Shown here piece by piece: positions 45,013-53,444 of a DNA stretch of 64,000 nt. The DNA comes from Thaumasiovibrio subtropicus (lineage in GTDB: Bacteria > Pseudomonadota > Gammaproteobacteria > Enterobacterales > Vibrionaceae): NCBI RefSeq assembly GCF_019703835.1, contig NZ_AP023054.1, forward strand, positions 1,302,001-1,366,000. The letters run 5' to 3'. The notes beneath the pieces are model-generated. The model was not told the DNA's origin and made no database searches. It saw only the letters and a program-made list of their open reading frames with translations. The translations under genes were made by a program, and so were the position numbers. The number at the start of each line of letters is the position of its first letter. Positions within the stretch are counted from its first letter, which is position 1.

Positions 45013-46896
45013 ATGAGTGAGATTTTGTCGTCGTATCAATATCGCTTTGGTCAGTTCTGTTTTGACCCCACTCAGCAAGTACTGACTCGTAAAGGCGTGG
45101 TAGTTCAAACACGCCATAAGTTACTTCAGCTTTTAGCTTTCTTTCTCGAACATCCCGGCGAAGTGGTGTCGAAAGACACTTTACTACAGGCGGTTTGGGA
45201 TCAGGGCGAGTTTCGAGAGCGAGCCCTGTCACAGACCATTCTGGAATTGCGAAAGCTATTAGGCGACTCTGCAAGTCATCCCTCATTCATTCGTACTGTG
45301 CCAAATAAAGGCTATCAATGGATTGCTGAAACAGAGCAAGCAGTCATCAAACGCAAGTCATCACGCTCTTTTAAGTATTTCGCTCTGGTGCTTAGCCTTG
45401 CGATTACGCTAGTCATTACTTGGTTGTTGATCCCGTCAAAAACGCAAAAATTTGCCAATGACAGTTTGCTCCGGATTGCGATCGCACCTTTCGAGAATGC
45501 AACCGCACAAACATCTCTCCAGTGGGTGAGATATGGCTTGAGTGACATGTTGGCGACTGACTTGATGCTCTATCCTAACGTCGAAGTGATGACTCCAGCG
45601 CAAATGGATTGGCGAGGCTTTGAACCAGGAACAGATGCAGCCGATTGGCTCCAAAGGCATGATTTGGATCTGTTGATTATGGGTGAAGTGAGCCTGCTTG
45701 AATCTGAGTACCAACTCGCCTATACCCTGATTGATGAGAGGGGAAAGCAAGAGCAGGGGAATATCGTTGAGCCTGACCTTGCGGTGTCCATGCCGATCAT
45801 TGCCGCAGCATTGCATCAGCAAATTCGTCCTCAGTTTCAAACGGCCCCAGTCGCTCCCTATCCGTTTGAAGTGAACGCGATGCACGAGTATGCGAAGGGG
45901 CAACATGCAATGACAATGCGTGGTTGCAAGTTGGCACAGCATTACTTTGCCGCCTCGGTCGTCATTGATGACAAGCATGAGTGGAGTGAGCTTCAACATG
46001 CGATTTGTCAGTTTGAGCTTGGCGATAAGCAAGCAGCGAAAGTGCTGCTTGAATCCATATTGACCGCCTCTAACGATGCTGTCGTGCATACCTTGGCACA
46101 TTTATGGCTAAGTGAAATTGAAATTCGGTTGGGTGATGTTTCACAAGCGACTTACCATTTTGAGGCCAGCGGCTACCCTGACTCGGTTCGCTCGAATCAA
46201 CAATGGCTTGCCTACGGTGGCGAGATTGCCGCAACGCTCCAGTCGATGGGTGCACTGACGCTGGAAAACCCATCAGGTTCATCGGTTATTCGGTTGTTAA
46301 CGCGCAGTCCGCTGCGGGAATATGCTGGCCAAGCAGAGTTGAACAGTGTCCGTGAATCGCATCAGTACCCAATGTTGGTGGCTGAACTTCGTCGTTATGC
46401 GCACGCGATGCATCATTCATCCGCCCAACGTGTGGACCTACTACGAGAAGCCTTGCGCTTTAATCAGTGGGTGGAGTCCTATCGGTTGGAAGGGATGCTT
46501 CGGTTTGAGCTTATTTACTGGTTGATCGATGCCAATCAAACGATGGATGCCGAAGAAGAACTTCAAACATTGCGAAAAATGGTAAGTCAGCGGCAAGACG
46601 CGGTCATGATGGGACAGATAAACTTTTTAGAAGCATACCTCGCCTTTAAGCAAACATTGCAGGGGGAGGAGGCCATTGAGCGGCGTGTTTTCCTCAAGGA
46701 TGACTCATTGTATAGCAATGTTGCTCAGCTTCTCGATATATGGCGTTTGATACTGGCTGAGGAAGTTGTGTCGCCTTCAGCGGTTATGGAAACAACGCCC
46801 GCAATGATGAGTGAACAAGTTAAAGAGTGGCAAAGGCAAACCGCTCGGTATCAGCTTAAGTCAGAAGGCGAGTTGCCTTGGGTTGCATGGCAGTAG
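45013..46896 (+). CDS. membrane-anchored transcriptional regulator, CadC/ToxR type
   Basis: A 627-residue protein. A winged-helix DNA-binding domain (about 8-106: QVLTRKGVVVQTRHKLLQLL, ALSQTILELRKLL, IRTVPNKGYQW) is followed by one membrane helix at about 120-140 and a periplasmic part of nearly 490 residues that is rich in helices. A TolB-like segment (LRIAIAPFENAT) comes first in that part, as in CadC relatives. It therefore senses something outside and acts on DNA directly. Neighbouring divergent hydrolase is a candidate target. I cannot tie it to a named regulator. Confidence 0.85.
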   Translation: MSEILSSYQYRFGQFCFDPTQQVLTRKGVVVQTRHKLLQLLAFFLEHPGEVVSKDTLLQAVWDQGEFRERALSQTILELRKLLGDSASHPSFIRTVPNKGYQWIAETEQAVIKRKSSRSFKYFALVLSLAITLVITWLLIPSKTQKFANDSLLRIAIAPFENATAQTSLQWVRYGLSDMLATDLMLYPNVEVMTPAQMDWRGFEPGTDAADWLQRHDLDLLIMGEVSLLESEYQLAYTLIDERGKQEQGNIVEPDLAVSMPIIAAALHQQIRPQFQTAPVAPYPFEVNAMHEYAKGQHAMTMRGCKLAQHYFAASVVIDDKHEWSELQHAICQFELGDKQAAKVLLESILTASNDAVVHTLAHLWLSEIEIRLGDVSQATYHFEASGYPDSVRSNQQWLAYGGEIAATLQSMGALTLENPSGSSVIRLLTRSPLREYAGQAELNSVRESHQYPMLVAELRRYAHAMHHSSAQRVDLLREALRFNQWVESYRLEGMLRFELIYWLIDANQTMDAEEELQTLRKMVSQRQDAVMMGQINFLEAYLAFKQTLQGEEAIERRVFLKDDSLYSNVAQLLDIWRLILAEEVVSPSAVMETTPAMMSEQVKEWQRQTARYQLKSEGELPWVAWQ

Positions 46897-46911
46897 CCTA
46901 GCGCGCAAGAC

Positions 46912-47031
46912 AAAAAAAGGCCCGCGATAGGTCGCGGGCTGAATCCATTACACAATAAGGAGAATAAGCAGCAGTTTCAGTTCCATGTAACGCGCCACGC
47001 GGCCACGTATCGCATTACATTTAAATCTCTT
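46912..47031 (-). ncRNA. vrrA: sigma-E-dependent small RNA, VrrA-like
   Basis: A minus-strand unit of about 120 nt. It has a sigma-E promoter (GGAACCT, 16 nt, TCTGA at 47038-47065), a probable start near 47031 and a strong terminator at 46912-46939 (8-bp arms GCCCGCGA/TCGCGGGC, then T7). Inside lies an unpaired C/U-rich stretch complementary to a Shine-Dalgarno (complement of AATAAGGAGAATAAG, 46954-46968), preceded by AACTGCTGC, which resembles the seed of RybB/MicV. From memory, V. cholerae vrrA lies in the gap beside VC1741, the TetR gene next to fadE, as here. VrrA represses OmpA and other envelope mRNAs. Primary identity rests on promoter, position and design, not on alignment. Confidence 0.7.
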
Positions 47032-47037
47032 ATTTCA

Positions 47038-47065
47038 TCAGACTGAGGTTTCTCAGAAAGGTTCC
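47038..47065 (-). promoter_or_regulatory. sigma-E promoter of the VrrA-like RNA
   Basis: On the minus strand GGAACCT (47065-47059) is followed after exactly 16 nt by TCTGA (47042-47038), close to the sigma-E consensus GGAACTT-N16-TCTGA. Confidence 0.8.
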
Positions 47066-47161
47066 AAACTTTTCGCTTTTTTTGTCATTTTTTTGTTCGA
47101 TGCGGTTAAACGCTGAACTTATTGGATTTAAAGAGGTGGACTTTTACTTTGCCTAAAAAGT

Positions 47162-47223
47162 AAAAACCTGTATCCAATATCGGATACAGGCTTTGAAGAG
47201 TTTCTTCAAGAAAAAGCAGTGGC
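47162..47223 (-). ncRNA. micV: sigma-E-dependent small RNA with RybB 5' seed, MicV-like
   Basis: A minus-strand unit of about 62 nt. The predicted 5' end reads GCCACUGCUUUUUCUU; the first 13 nt equal the seed end of E. coli RybB, a sigma-E small RNA. The start at 47223 is 7 nt past the -10 box of a sigma-E-like promoter at 47230-47257. A small internal hairpin (CTTGAAGA / TCTTCAA) is followed by a terminator with 9-bp arms CCTGTATCC/GGATACAGG and T5. Vibrio MicV is described as sharing a seed domain with VrrA and RybB. It lies about 130 bp upstream of the VrrA-like gene, same strand. Confidence 0.7.
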
Positions 47224-47229
47224 ATTAAA

Positions 47230-47257
47230 GTAGACCTACACATGTACAAAGAGTTCC
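47230..47257 (-). promoter_or_regulatory. sigma-E-like promoter of the MicV-like RNA
   Basis: On the minus strand GGAACTC (47257-47251), 16 nt, then TCTAC (47234-47230). The -35 element and spacing are near-ideal; the -10 element departs from TCTGA at its last two positions. Confidence 0.65.
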
Positions 47258-47397
47258 TAGAGTTTCGATTTTTTTTTGATTTTTTTTCCAACTTCTTTCC
47301 AACTTGCTTTATGTGACTGATTTACTAGCAGTTACGCTTTGTCCGTTTAGCAATGAAGATGTTTCCCTCTTGTTAAATTTGTGTTGTGGCGCTAGTA

Positions 47398-47415
47398 TTC
47401 AAACATGTGTTTGAA
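47398..47415 (+). promoter_or_regulatory. PsrA-type operator upstream of the TetR gene
   Basis: TTCAAACATGTGTTTGAA has perfect 8-bp arms around TG and fits the PsrA consensus [GC]AAAC-N2-4-GTTT[GC]. It ends 13 bp before the regulator's ATG, so binding would block its own transcription and probably that of fadE. Confidence 0.75.
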
Positions 47416-47428
47416 TTGAGTGATTGAA

Positions 47429-48103
47429 ATGGCGGGTCGACAGGATACCAAAACCAAGATTCTTGATACGGCAGAACTGCTTTTTGCCGAACATGGCTTT
47501 AATGAAACATCGCTGCGAACCATTACCAGCAGAGCTGGTGTGAACTTAGCCTCTGTGAATTATCACTACGGTGATAAAAAAAGCCTAGTGCGCGCGGTGC
47601 TGAGTCGTTACCTCGAAGCGTTTATGCCACAACTTCGCGCGGAACTGGATGTATTGATGACGCGTGATGAGTTTACGATGGAAGAGGTTTTTCTCTGTTT
47701 AAAAGCGCCTTTGCTATCGCTAAATGCGTTTCGTCGCAATGGGGCGGCGATCTTCATGCAACTGCTCGGGCGAGGCTATACCGATGTCCAAGGGCACTTA
47801 CGCTGGTTCATTGTCACGCGTTATCAAGATGTCCTTTCTTTATTTACGACCGCGGTTTGTCGCGCCAATCCTGCTTTAGATCCAGAAACGCTTTTCTGGC
47901 GACTCCACTTTACCTTGGGAGCGTGTGTTTTCACCATGGCATCGAGCAAAGCCTTGAGTGAAATTGCTGCCAGTGACTTTGGGCGGAGTGCGGAAACCGA
48001 AGATATCTTCGATCGTCTAGTGCCATACTTGGCTGCTGGTGTGGGAGCCGAAGTCGACCAAGAACTGGCGGTCATAAATCAGCGAACCATCAACGCAGGC
48101 TAA
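47429..48103 (+). CDS. psrA: TetR-family regulator, PsrA-like
   Basis: A 224-residue protein: N-terminal TetR helix-turn-helix (about 5-52; SLRTITSRAGVNLASVNYHYGDK) and a helical ligand-binding domain. PsrA proteins sense long-chain fatty acids or acyl-CoA and control beta-oxidation. Here the gene is followed after 20 bp by fadE and preceded by a matching palindrome. The frame extends to a GTG at 47420, but the ATG at 47429 begins the conserved part and has GAGTGA ahead of it. Confidence 0.85.
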   Translation: MAGRQDTKTKILDTAELLFAEHGFNETSLRTITSRAGVNLASVNYHYGDKKSLVRAVLSRYLEAFMPQLRAELDVLMTRDEFTMEEVFLCLKAPLLSLNAFRRNGAAIFMQLLGRGYTDVQGHLRWFIVTRYQDVLSLFTTAVCRANPALDPETLFWRLHFTLGACVFTMASSKALSEIAASDFGRSAETEDIFDRLVPYLAAGVGAEVDQELAVINQRTINAG

Positions 48104-48123
48104 AGGCCTGTTGGAGGGATGTC

Positions 48124-50385
48124 ATGCGTCAATTTCGTCTTAAGCATTTAACTACACCGGTTTTTAACTTGCTCAAGAAACAGTTGCCGCCTTTATCGCA
48201 AACTGAGCGCGAAGCGATGGAAGCAGGCAGTGTTTGGTGGGAGGGTGCGCTTTTTTCGGGCTCACCGAGATGGCAGACCTTACTTGATTATCCGAAACCG
48301 AGTTTGACGCCAGAAGAGCAAGCGTTTATCGATGGTCAGGTCGAGACGCTACTCAGTATGATTGATGACGATGATATCGTTCAACACCGCAAAGACTTAC
48401 CTGATGAGGTCTGGGATTACCTTAAGCGTGAGAAGTTCTTCTCGCTGATTATCCCCAAACAATATGGCGGGCTCGCCTTTTCTGCGTATGCGAATTCAAC
48501 CATTGTTTCAAAAATCGCAACGCGCAGCCTCAGTGTTGCCGTGTCTGTGATGGTGCCGAATTCGCTTGGTCCAGGCGAACTGTTAACCCATTACGGTACG
48601 GAGGATCAAAAGTCCTATTGGTTGCCCCGATTAGCGGATGGTCGCGAGATCCCTTGTTTCGCGTTGACAGGACCAGAAGCGGGTTCCGATGCTGGCGGTA
48701 TTCCTGATAAAGGTGTTGTGACCTACGGTGATTATCAAGGTGAAAAAGTACTCGGCATTTCGCTGACGTGGAACAAGCGTTATATCACCTTAGCGCCAGT
48801 GGCGTCGGTATTGGGGTTAGCGTTCAAGTTGTATGACCCCGATGGTTTGCTGGGTGATAGCGAAGAGATCGGTATTACGTGTGCCATGATCCCAACGGAT
48901 CACCCCGGTGTCGAGATCGGTGAAAGACACAACCCGTTAAACATGGCCTTTATGAATGGCCCTACCCGTGGCGAAGATGTTTTTATCCCTCTCGATTGGT
49001 TGATTGGAGGTCAAGACTACGCGGGGAAGGGGTGGCGAATGCTGGTGGAATGCCTGTCCGCAGGGCGAGGCATCTCTCTGCCTGCGTTGGGGGCAGCAAT
49101 TGGTCATTTAGCCACCAGAACGACGGGTGCGTTTGCCATGGTGCGTAAGCAATTTGGCACTGAAATCGGTCAATTTGAGGGGGTTGCTGAGGCGGTAGGC
49201 CGAATCGGTGGTTTGACTTACCTGTTAGAAGCCGCGCGCGGCTTGACGACGACGGCGTTAGACATGGGCGAAAAGCCCGGGATTGTCACGGCAATTGCTA
49301 AGTACCATATGACAGAGTTGGCGAGAGTCATTCTAAACGACGCGATGGATGTCCATGCGGGTAAAGCGATCCAACTCGGGCCTAATAACTATATCGGCCT
49401 GCACTATTTTGGTATGCCCGTCGCCATTACCGTAGAAGGCGCCAATATCCTGACCCGAAATTTGATGATTTTTGGCCAAGGTGCGACGCGTTGCCATCCT
49501 TATATATTGCAAGAGATGGAAGTCGCCTCGGAAAGAGACAATGGCCAAGCGTTATATCGGTTTGATGAGCTCTTGATGAAGCACATTCGTTATAGCGCTG
49601 GGAATGCGCTAAAAGCCTTTGGGCATGCCGTTACGGGGTCTCGCTTTGCCTCTTCGCCGGTAAGCGGTGAAACCGCAGGGTACTATCGTCATCTCGGCAG
49701 AATGAGTAAGGCATTGGCGGTCGCCACCGATTTCTCAATGCTCTCCTTGGGTGGTGATCTCAAGCGACGAGAAATGATTTCTGCTCGACTAGGGGACGTG
49801 CTCAGTCACCTTTATCTTGCATCTGCGGTACTGAAACGATACGAAGAACAGGGTCGTCGTCAAGAAGACCTCATCTTTGTGCATTATGGTGCGCAGTATT
49901 GCTTGGCGCGGTGTGCCGGTGCCTTTGAGGACTTTTTAGCCAACTTTCCACAGCGTTCGGTCGCTTGGGGAATGCGAGCGCTGCTATTTCCTTTGGGGAA
50001 TCATTTCCGAGCACCGTCTGATGACTTGCTCAAGCAGATTGCAAAAGCCGTCGCTACCCCAGGGCAACAGCGTGACAAGTTAACTCATCTCTGCGTTGAG
50101 CAAAGAAAAGAGAGTGCGTTAGGTCAGCTCGATGCGGCGTTTGTTGCGACGTATCAAACCGCGCCGATATTGAAACGGATAACAAAAGCCGTCAAAGCAG
50201 GTGACCTGACGGCGAAGTTACCTATGGCGGAGCAGATCGCACAAGCGGTGAGCGCTGGGATTATATCTCAAGAAGAGAAAACGCAGATTGAATCTGCAGA
50301 GGCGTTGAGGCGCGAGGTGATCAATGTTGACCAATTCACTTCTGAGCAGATGAATTGCCATAACCCGGTTAGTCGCGTCGCGTAG
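48124..50385 (+). CDS. fadE: acyl-CoA dehydrogenase FadE
   Basis: A 753-residue flavoprotein, longer than ordinary acyl-CoA dehydrogenases and typical for the FadE type with a C-terminal DUF1974 extension (about 480-750). Core features include CFALTGPEAGSDAGGIPD (FAD/substrate region) and EGANILTRNLMIFGQGA. It catalyses the first step of fatty-acid beta-oxidation. GGAGG precedes the ATG. It shares an operon with the PsrA-like regulator, which probably represses it in the absence of fatty acids. Confidence 0.94.
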   Translation: MRQFRLKHLTTPVFNLLKKQLPPLSQTEREAMEAGSVWWEGALFSGSPRWQTLLDYPKPSLTPEEQAFIDGQVETLLSMIDDDDIVQHRKDLPDEVWDYLKREKFFSLIIPKQYGGLAFSAYANSTIVSKIATRSLSVAVSVMVPNSLGPGELLTHYGTEDQKSYWLPRLADGREIPCFALTGPEAGSDAGGIPDKGVVTYGDYQGEKVLGISLTWNKRYITLAPVASVLGLAFKLYDPDGLLGDSEEIGITCAMIPTDHPGVEIGERHNPLNMAFMNGPTRGEDVFIPLDWLIGGQDYAGKGWRMLVECLSAGRGISLPALGAAIGHLATRTTGAFAMVRKQFGTEIGQFEGVAEAVGRIGGLTYLLEAARGLTTTALDMGEKPGIVTAIAKYHMTELARVILNDAMDVHAGKAIQLGPNNYIGLHYFGMPVAITVEGANILTRNLMIFGQGATRCHPYILQEMEVASERDNGQALYRFDELLMKHIRYSAGNALKAFGHAVTGSRFASSPVSGETAGYYRHLGRMSKALAVATDFSMLSLGGDLKRREMISARLGDVLSHLYLASAVLKRYEEQGRRQEDLIFVHYGAQYCLARCAGAFEDFLANFPQRSVAWGMRALLFPLGNHFRAPSDDLLKQIAKAVATPGQQRDKLTHLCVEQRKESALGQLDAAFVATYQTAPILKRITKAVKAGDLTAKLPMAEQIAQAVSAGIISQEEKTQIESAEALRREVINVDQFTSEQMNCHNPVSRVA

Positions 50386-50407
50386 ACGCCTTTCTAACTA
50401 CAGTTAC

Positions 50408-50443
50408 CAACCCCGATGCTTTTTATGGTGTCGGGGTTGTTTT
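50408..50443 (+). terminator. Rho-independent terminator of fadE
   Basis: 9-bp arms CAACCCCGA and TCGGGGTTG with a 14-base loop, then TTTTG. The remaining bases to fabV (50444-50681) have an imperfect hairpin near 50496-50536 and the fabV promoter. Confidence 0.8.
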
Positions 50444-50681
50444 GTATTCGCGACGAGAAAGCTTCTTTAGATAGTGAACGTACTTGTCTCGAGCACGCTG
50501 ACTTTGATGGATTCTTAGGTAGGCAAAGTCGTGCTAGTGAAAGAATAGGTTGCGGCATTTTTGTACAAAATCACTGATAACAGATCCAACCACTCGCCTT
50601 AAAGCGCCTTTTTGAGACAAAACGGATGCGAAACCTAAATGAAACTTTTATTCTAGCGGCATCAAAACAAGGGAATCGACA

Positions 50682-51884
50682 ATGATTATTCAACCAAAAA
50701 TTCGTGGATTTATTTGTACAACGACTCACCCAACGGGTTGTCAGAAGAATGTTGAAGCACAAATTGCTTACACAAAAGCACAGCCAAAGCTAGAAAATGG
50801 CCCTAAAAAAGTACTGGTTATCGGTTCTTCAACTGGTTATGGCTTGTCTTCTCGAATCGCTGCCGCATTCGGTAGTGATGCAGCCACAATTGGTGTTTTC
50901 TTGGAAAAACCGGGTAGAGAGAAAAAACCGGGTTCTGCGGGTTGGTATAATAGTGCCGCTTTTGATGCAGCAGCCAAGGATGCGGGTCTGTACTCGAAGA
51001 GCTTAAATGGTGATGCGTTCTCTCATGAGATGAAGCAGAAAACCATCGAGTTGATTAAAGAAGATCTCGGCCAAGTTGACATGGTTGTTTACTCACTGGC
51101 TTCGCCAGTGCGCAAAATGCCAGACTCAGGTGAACTCATTCGTTCTTCATTGAAGCCAATGGGTGAAACTTATACTGCAACCGCGGTCGATACCAACAAA
51201 GACGTCCTTATCGAAGCGTCGATTGAGCCAGCAACAGACGAAGAAGTTGATGCCACAGTTAAAGTCATGGGTGGCGAAGATTGGGAGCTATGGATCAATG
51301 CCTTATCTGATGCTGGTGTTCTAGCTCAAGGTTGTAAGACTGTTGCGTATAGCTATATCGGCACTGAAATTACGTGGCCAATTTACTGGCACGGTGCGCT
51401 CGGTAAAGCGAAGATGGATCTAGACCGCGCGTCAACGGCCCTTAACGATAAACTGAGCGCGATCGGTGGTACCGCGAATGTTGCAGTATTGAAGAGTGTG
51501 ATCACTCAAGCGAGTGCGGCGATTCCAGTGATGCCATTATACATTGCGATGGTATTCAAGAAGATGCGTGAAGAAGGCGTGCACGAAGGCTGCATGGAGC
51601 AAATCTTCCGTATGTTCTCTGCGCGACTCTTTAAGGCTGATGGTTCGGCAGCAGAAGTGGACGATGAAAACCGTTTACGTCTGGATGACTGGGAACTACG
51701 CGAAGACATTCAAGCACACTGCCAAGCACTCTGGCCGCAAGTCACCAACGAGAACTTGTTCGATGTGGCTGACTATCAAGAATACAAAGATGAGTTCATG
51801 CAACTGTTCGGCTTTAAAGTCGAAGGCGTTGACTACGATGCCGATGTGAATCCGGTTGTCGAGTTTGACGTTGCAAACGTTTAA
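50682..51884 (+). CDS. fabV: trans-2-enoyl-ACP/CoA reductase FabV
   Basis: A 400-residue NADH-dependent reductase that completes each cycle of fatty-acid synthesis. It is the triclosan-insensitive type first found in Vibrio cholerae. Seen are the start [17 protein letters not shown], the NADH loop [34 protein letters not shown] and the active-site Tyr-x8-Lys within [17 protein letters not shown]. The gene lies after psrA-fadE as in V. cholerae. Its terminator has been split by the IS4-family insertion 33 bp beyond the stop. Confidence 0.96.
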   Translation: MIIQPKIRGFICTTTHPTGCQKNVEAQIAYTKAQPKLENGPKKVLVIGSSTGYGLSSRIAAAFGSDAATIGVFLEKPGREKKPGSAGWYNSAAFDAAAKDAGLYSKSLNGDAFSHEMKQKTIELIKEDLGQVDMVVYSLASPVRKMPDSGELIRSSLKPMGETYTATAVDTNKDVLIEASIEPATDEEVDATVKVMGGEDWELWINALSDAGVLAQGCKTVAYSYIGTEITWPIYWHGALGKAKMDLDRASTALNDKLSAIGGTANVAVLKSVITQASAAIPVMPLYIAMVFKKMREEGVHEGCMEQIFRMFSARLFKADGSAAEVDDENRLRLDDWELREDIQAHCQALWPQVTNENLFDVADYQEYKDEFMQLFGFKVEGVDYDADVNPVVEFDVANV

Positions 51885-51916
51885 TCGCTTTTTGTTGAGT
51901 TGATATGACAAAGCCG

Positions 51917-51925
51917 CCTTTTGGG
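51917..51925. repeat. left 9-bp target duplication of the IS4-family element, in the fabV terminator loop
   Basis: CCTTTTGGG here and at 53356-53364. Removing the IS and one copy restores a hairpin with 9-bp arms AAAGCCGCC/GGCGGCTTT and loop TTTTG followed by T-residues; the duplication is centred on its apex. Confidence 0.9.
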
Positions 51926-51978
51926 CTAACACCGATCAGTTAAGCCACTGATCAGTTGAATGATCCTACGGTTGAGTG

Positions 51979-52012
51979 AAAATACCCTCAGACATTAAGT
52001 TTGGGGGTATTT
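51979..52012 (+). promoter_or_regulatory. hairpin masking the IS4 transposase ribosome-binding site
   Basis: AAAATACCC at 51979-51987 pairs with GGGTATTTT just ahead of the ATG at 52015; the G-run that would serve as Shine-Dalgarno lies in the stem and T5 follows. In IS10 and IS50, comparable structures stop translation from read-through transcripts while transcripts from the IS's own promoter lack the left arm. The same role is inferred here. Confidence 0.6.
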
Positions 52013-52014
52013 TT

Positions 52015-53345
52015 ATGTTGGCACATTGGCTTATTGATGTTGATGATTTCGCTTCACCTGACTCACTCTCTTTATTTCAGAAAGAGCTGCCGCTTGAGTG
52101 GATTCAACAAGCACTCGATGACACCAACAAAGCAAGCTTACGGCGACGGAAGTTACCTGCTGAGCTTGTGGTCTGGCTGGTTGTAGGTATTGGTTTATAC
52201 CGTGATAGACCGATTACCGATGTACTTGATAAATTAGACCTTAAGCTTTCTAACTCTCTAGGTGAATCCATTGCTCCAAGTGCGATCCCCCAAGCAAGAA
52301 AACGGTTAACAGCTAAACCTCTCGAAGCCCTATTTTCATTAACAGCACAGCATTGGACGCAAACAGAGGACAGTGATGATACATGGTTTGGATTAAGGCT
52401 TTTCTCTGTTGATGGAACACAATTTAGAACCCATGATACCCCAGCTCTTGCAGAGCATTTTCAATATGTTAAACACGGTAAAACGCGCCATACTGAATAC
52501 CCAGTTGTAAGGTTATGTGCGCTTTGCTCCCTTCGAAGTCGCCTAATCCATAACGTCGCTTTTGGCCCTAGCTACAACGGTGAAGAAAGCTACGCTAAGC
52601 AACTCATTTCCTCTGCAACAGCCAACTCTCTGACTATTTTCGACCGATGTTATTTAGGTGCGGAGCTAATGATTAACTGGCAAAACCAACATGATTCTAG
52701 CCACTGGATGACCCCTATTAAATCCAATACAAAGTACACAGTCATCGAGCAGTTAGATGAAGACGGCCGTGACTTGATCGTTGAAATGAATGTTTCGCAA
52801 CAAGCTCGTAAAAAGCTCCTCACCTACCTGAAAAATGGCAAGCAAGGCTTGCGCTTTATCCAGAAAAAGAACAACCCAACCATATAAAAGGGGTCTTGTC
52901 GTCCCTAACAGACAAAAAATATGCTCTGCAAGATTTACTTAATGTTTACTTCGAACGATGGGAAATTGAAAATAGTTACGGAGAGATAAAACACGATATG
53001 CTTGAGGACGAACTTCTGCTTCGAAGTCAGTCTGTCGAAGGTGTTGAGCAGGAGATCTGGGGTATCTTAATTGCCTACAATCTAGTTCGGTTGGAAATAA
53101 GTCGGATAGCAAAAGAAGCTAACGTATCGCCTTTACGGATCAGTTTTATGATGGCGCTAAGGGACATTCAGGATGAACTAATGTGGTGTGCAATCGCATC
53201 GCCTGGCTCAATACCCAAGAAGCTGAGGGCAATGCGAGAGAGAGTTAAACGCTATATTTTACCAGAACGAAAAAAACGGCCCAAATCGAGGACCGTTCGT
53301 ATCAGTAAAACTCGCTATATGGTTCGCTCCAAACATCTTAATTGA
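52015..53345 (+). pseudogene. IS4-family transposase, split by a frameshift
   Basis: Part one (52015-52887, about 290 residues; the frame opens at a GTG at 51976) holds the first two catalytic Asp residues (FSVDGTQFR, IFDRCYLG). Part two (in frame through 53345) holds the Y-x2-R-x3-E-x6-K signature (YFERWEIENSYGEIK). Both halves are needed for the DDE active site. The frame change is -1 and can be placed at AAAAA 52864-52868, where one more A would give a continuous protein. Mutation, sequencing error or weak frameshifting are possible. Confidence 0.85.
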
Positions 53346-53355
53346 TAGGAGTTAG

Positions 53356-53364
53356 CCTTTTGGG
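53356..53364. repeat. right 9-bp target duplication of the IS4-family element
   Basis: CCTTTTGGG, followed by CGGCTTTTTT, the right arm and T-tract of the original fabV terminator. Confidence 0.9.
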
Positions 53365-53444
53365 CGGCTTTTTTACTGGTAGGGCATACGGTCACTGGTT
53401 ATAATCGTTGCCGATAAAATCCCTGCTATAACAGAGAGAATCCC

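Larger units (their letters stand above)
51926..53355 (+). mobile_element. IS4-family insertion sequence (1430 bp)
   Basis: Imperfect inverted repeats begin CTAACACCGATCA at 51926 and, read inward from the right end, CTAACTCCTATCA (11 of 13 equal). The flanks are 9-bp direct repeats. A subterminal stem-loop lies at 51933-51952 (GATCAGT/ACTGATC). The single transposase gene is split into two frames. The element separates fabV from the YebC-family gene and lies inside the fabV terminator. Confidence 0.92.

Noticed and set aside
46948-46986. A 12-codon hydrophobic reading frame inside the VrrA-like RNA (MELKLLLILLIV)
   Set aside because: It has no Shine-Dalgarno, and the same bases are better explained as the C/U-rich anti-Shine-Dalgarno seed of the RNA.
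47106-47291. A 61-residue minus-strand reading frame (MEKKSKKNRN start)
   Set aside because: It runs through the MicV-like promoter, RNA and terminator, has no ribosome-binding site and low-complexity content.
52864-52870. Programmed -1 frameshifting as the normal way to express the IS4 transposase
   Set aside because: The slippery sequence is non-canonical (G-AAA-AAG), no stimulatory hairpin follows, and IS4-family transposases are normally single frames; kept only as a possibility.
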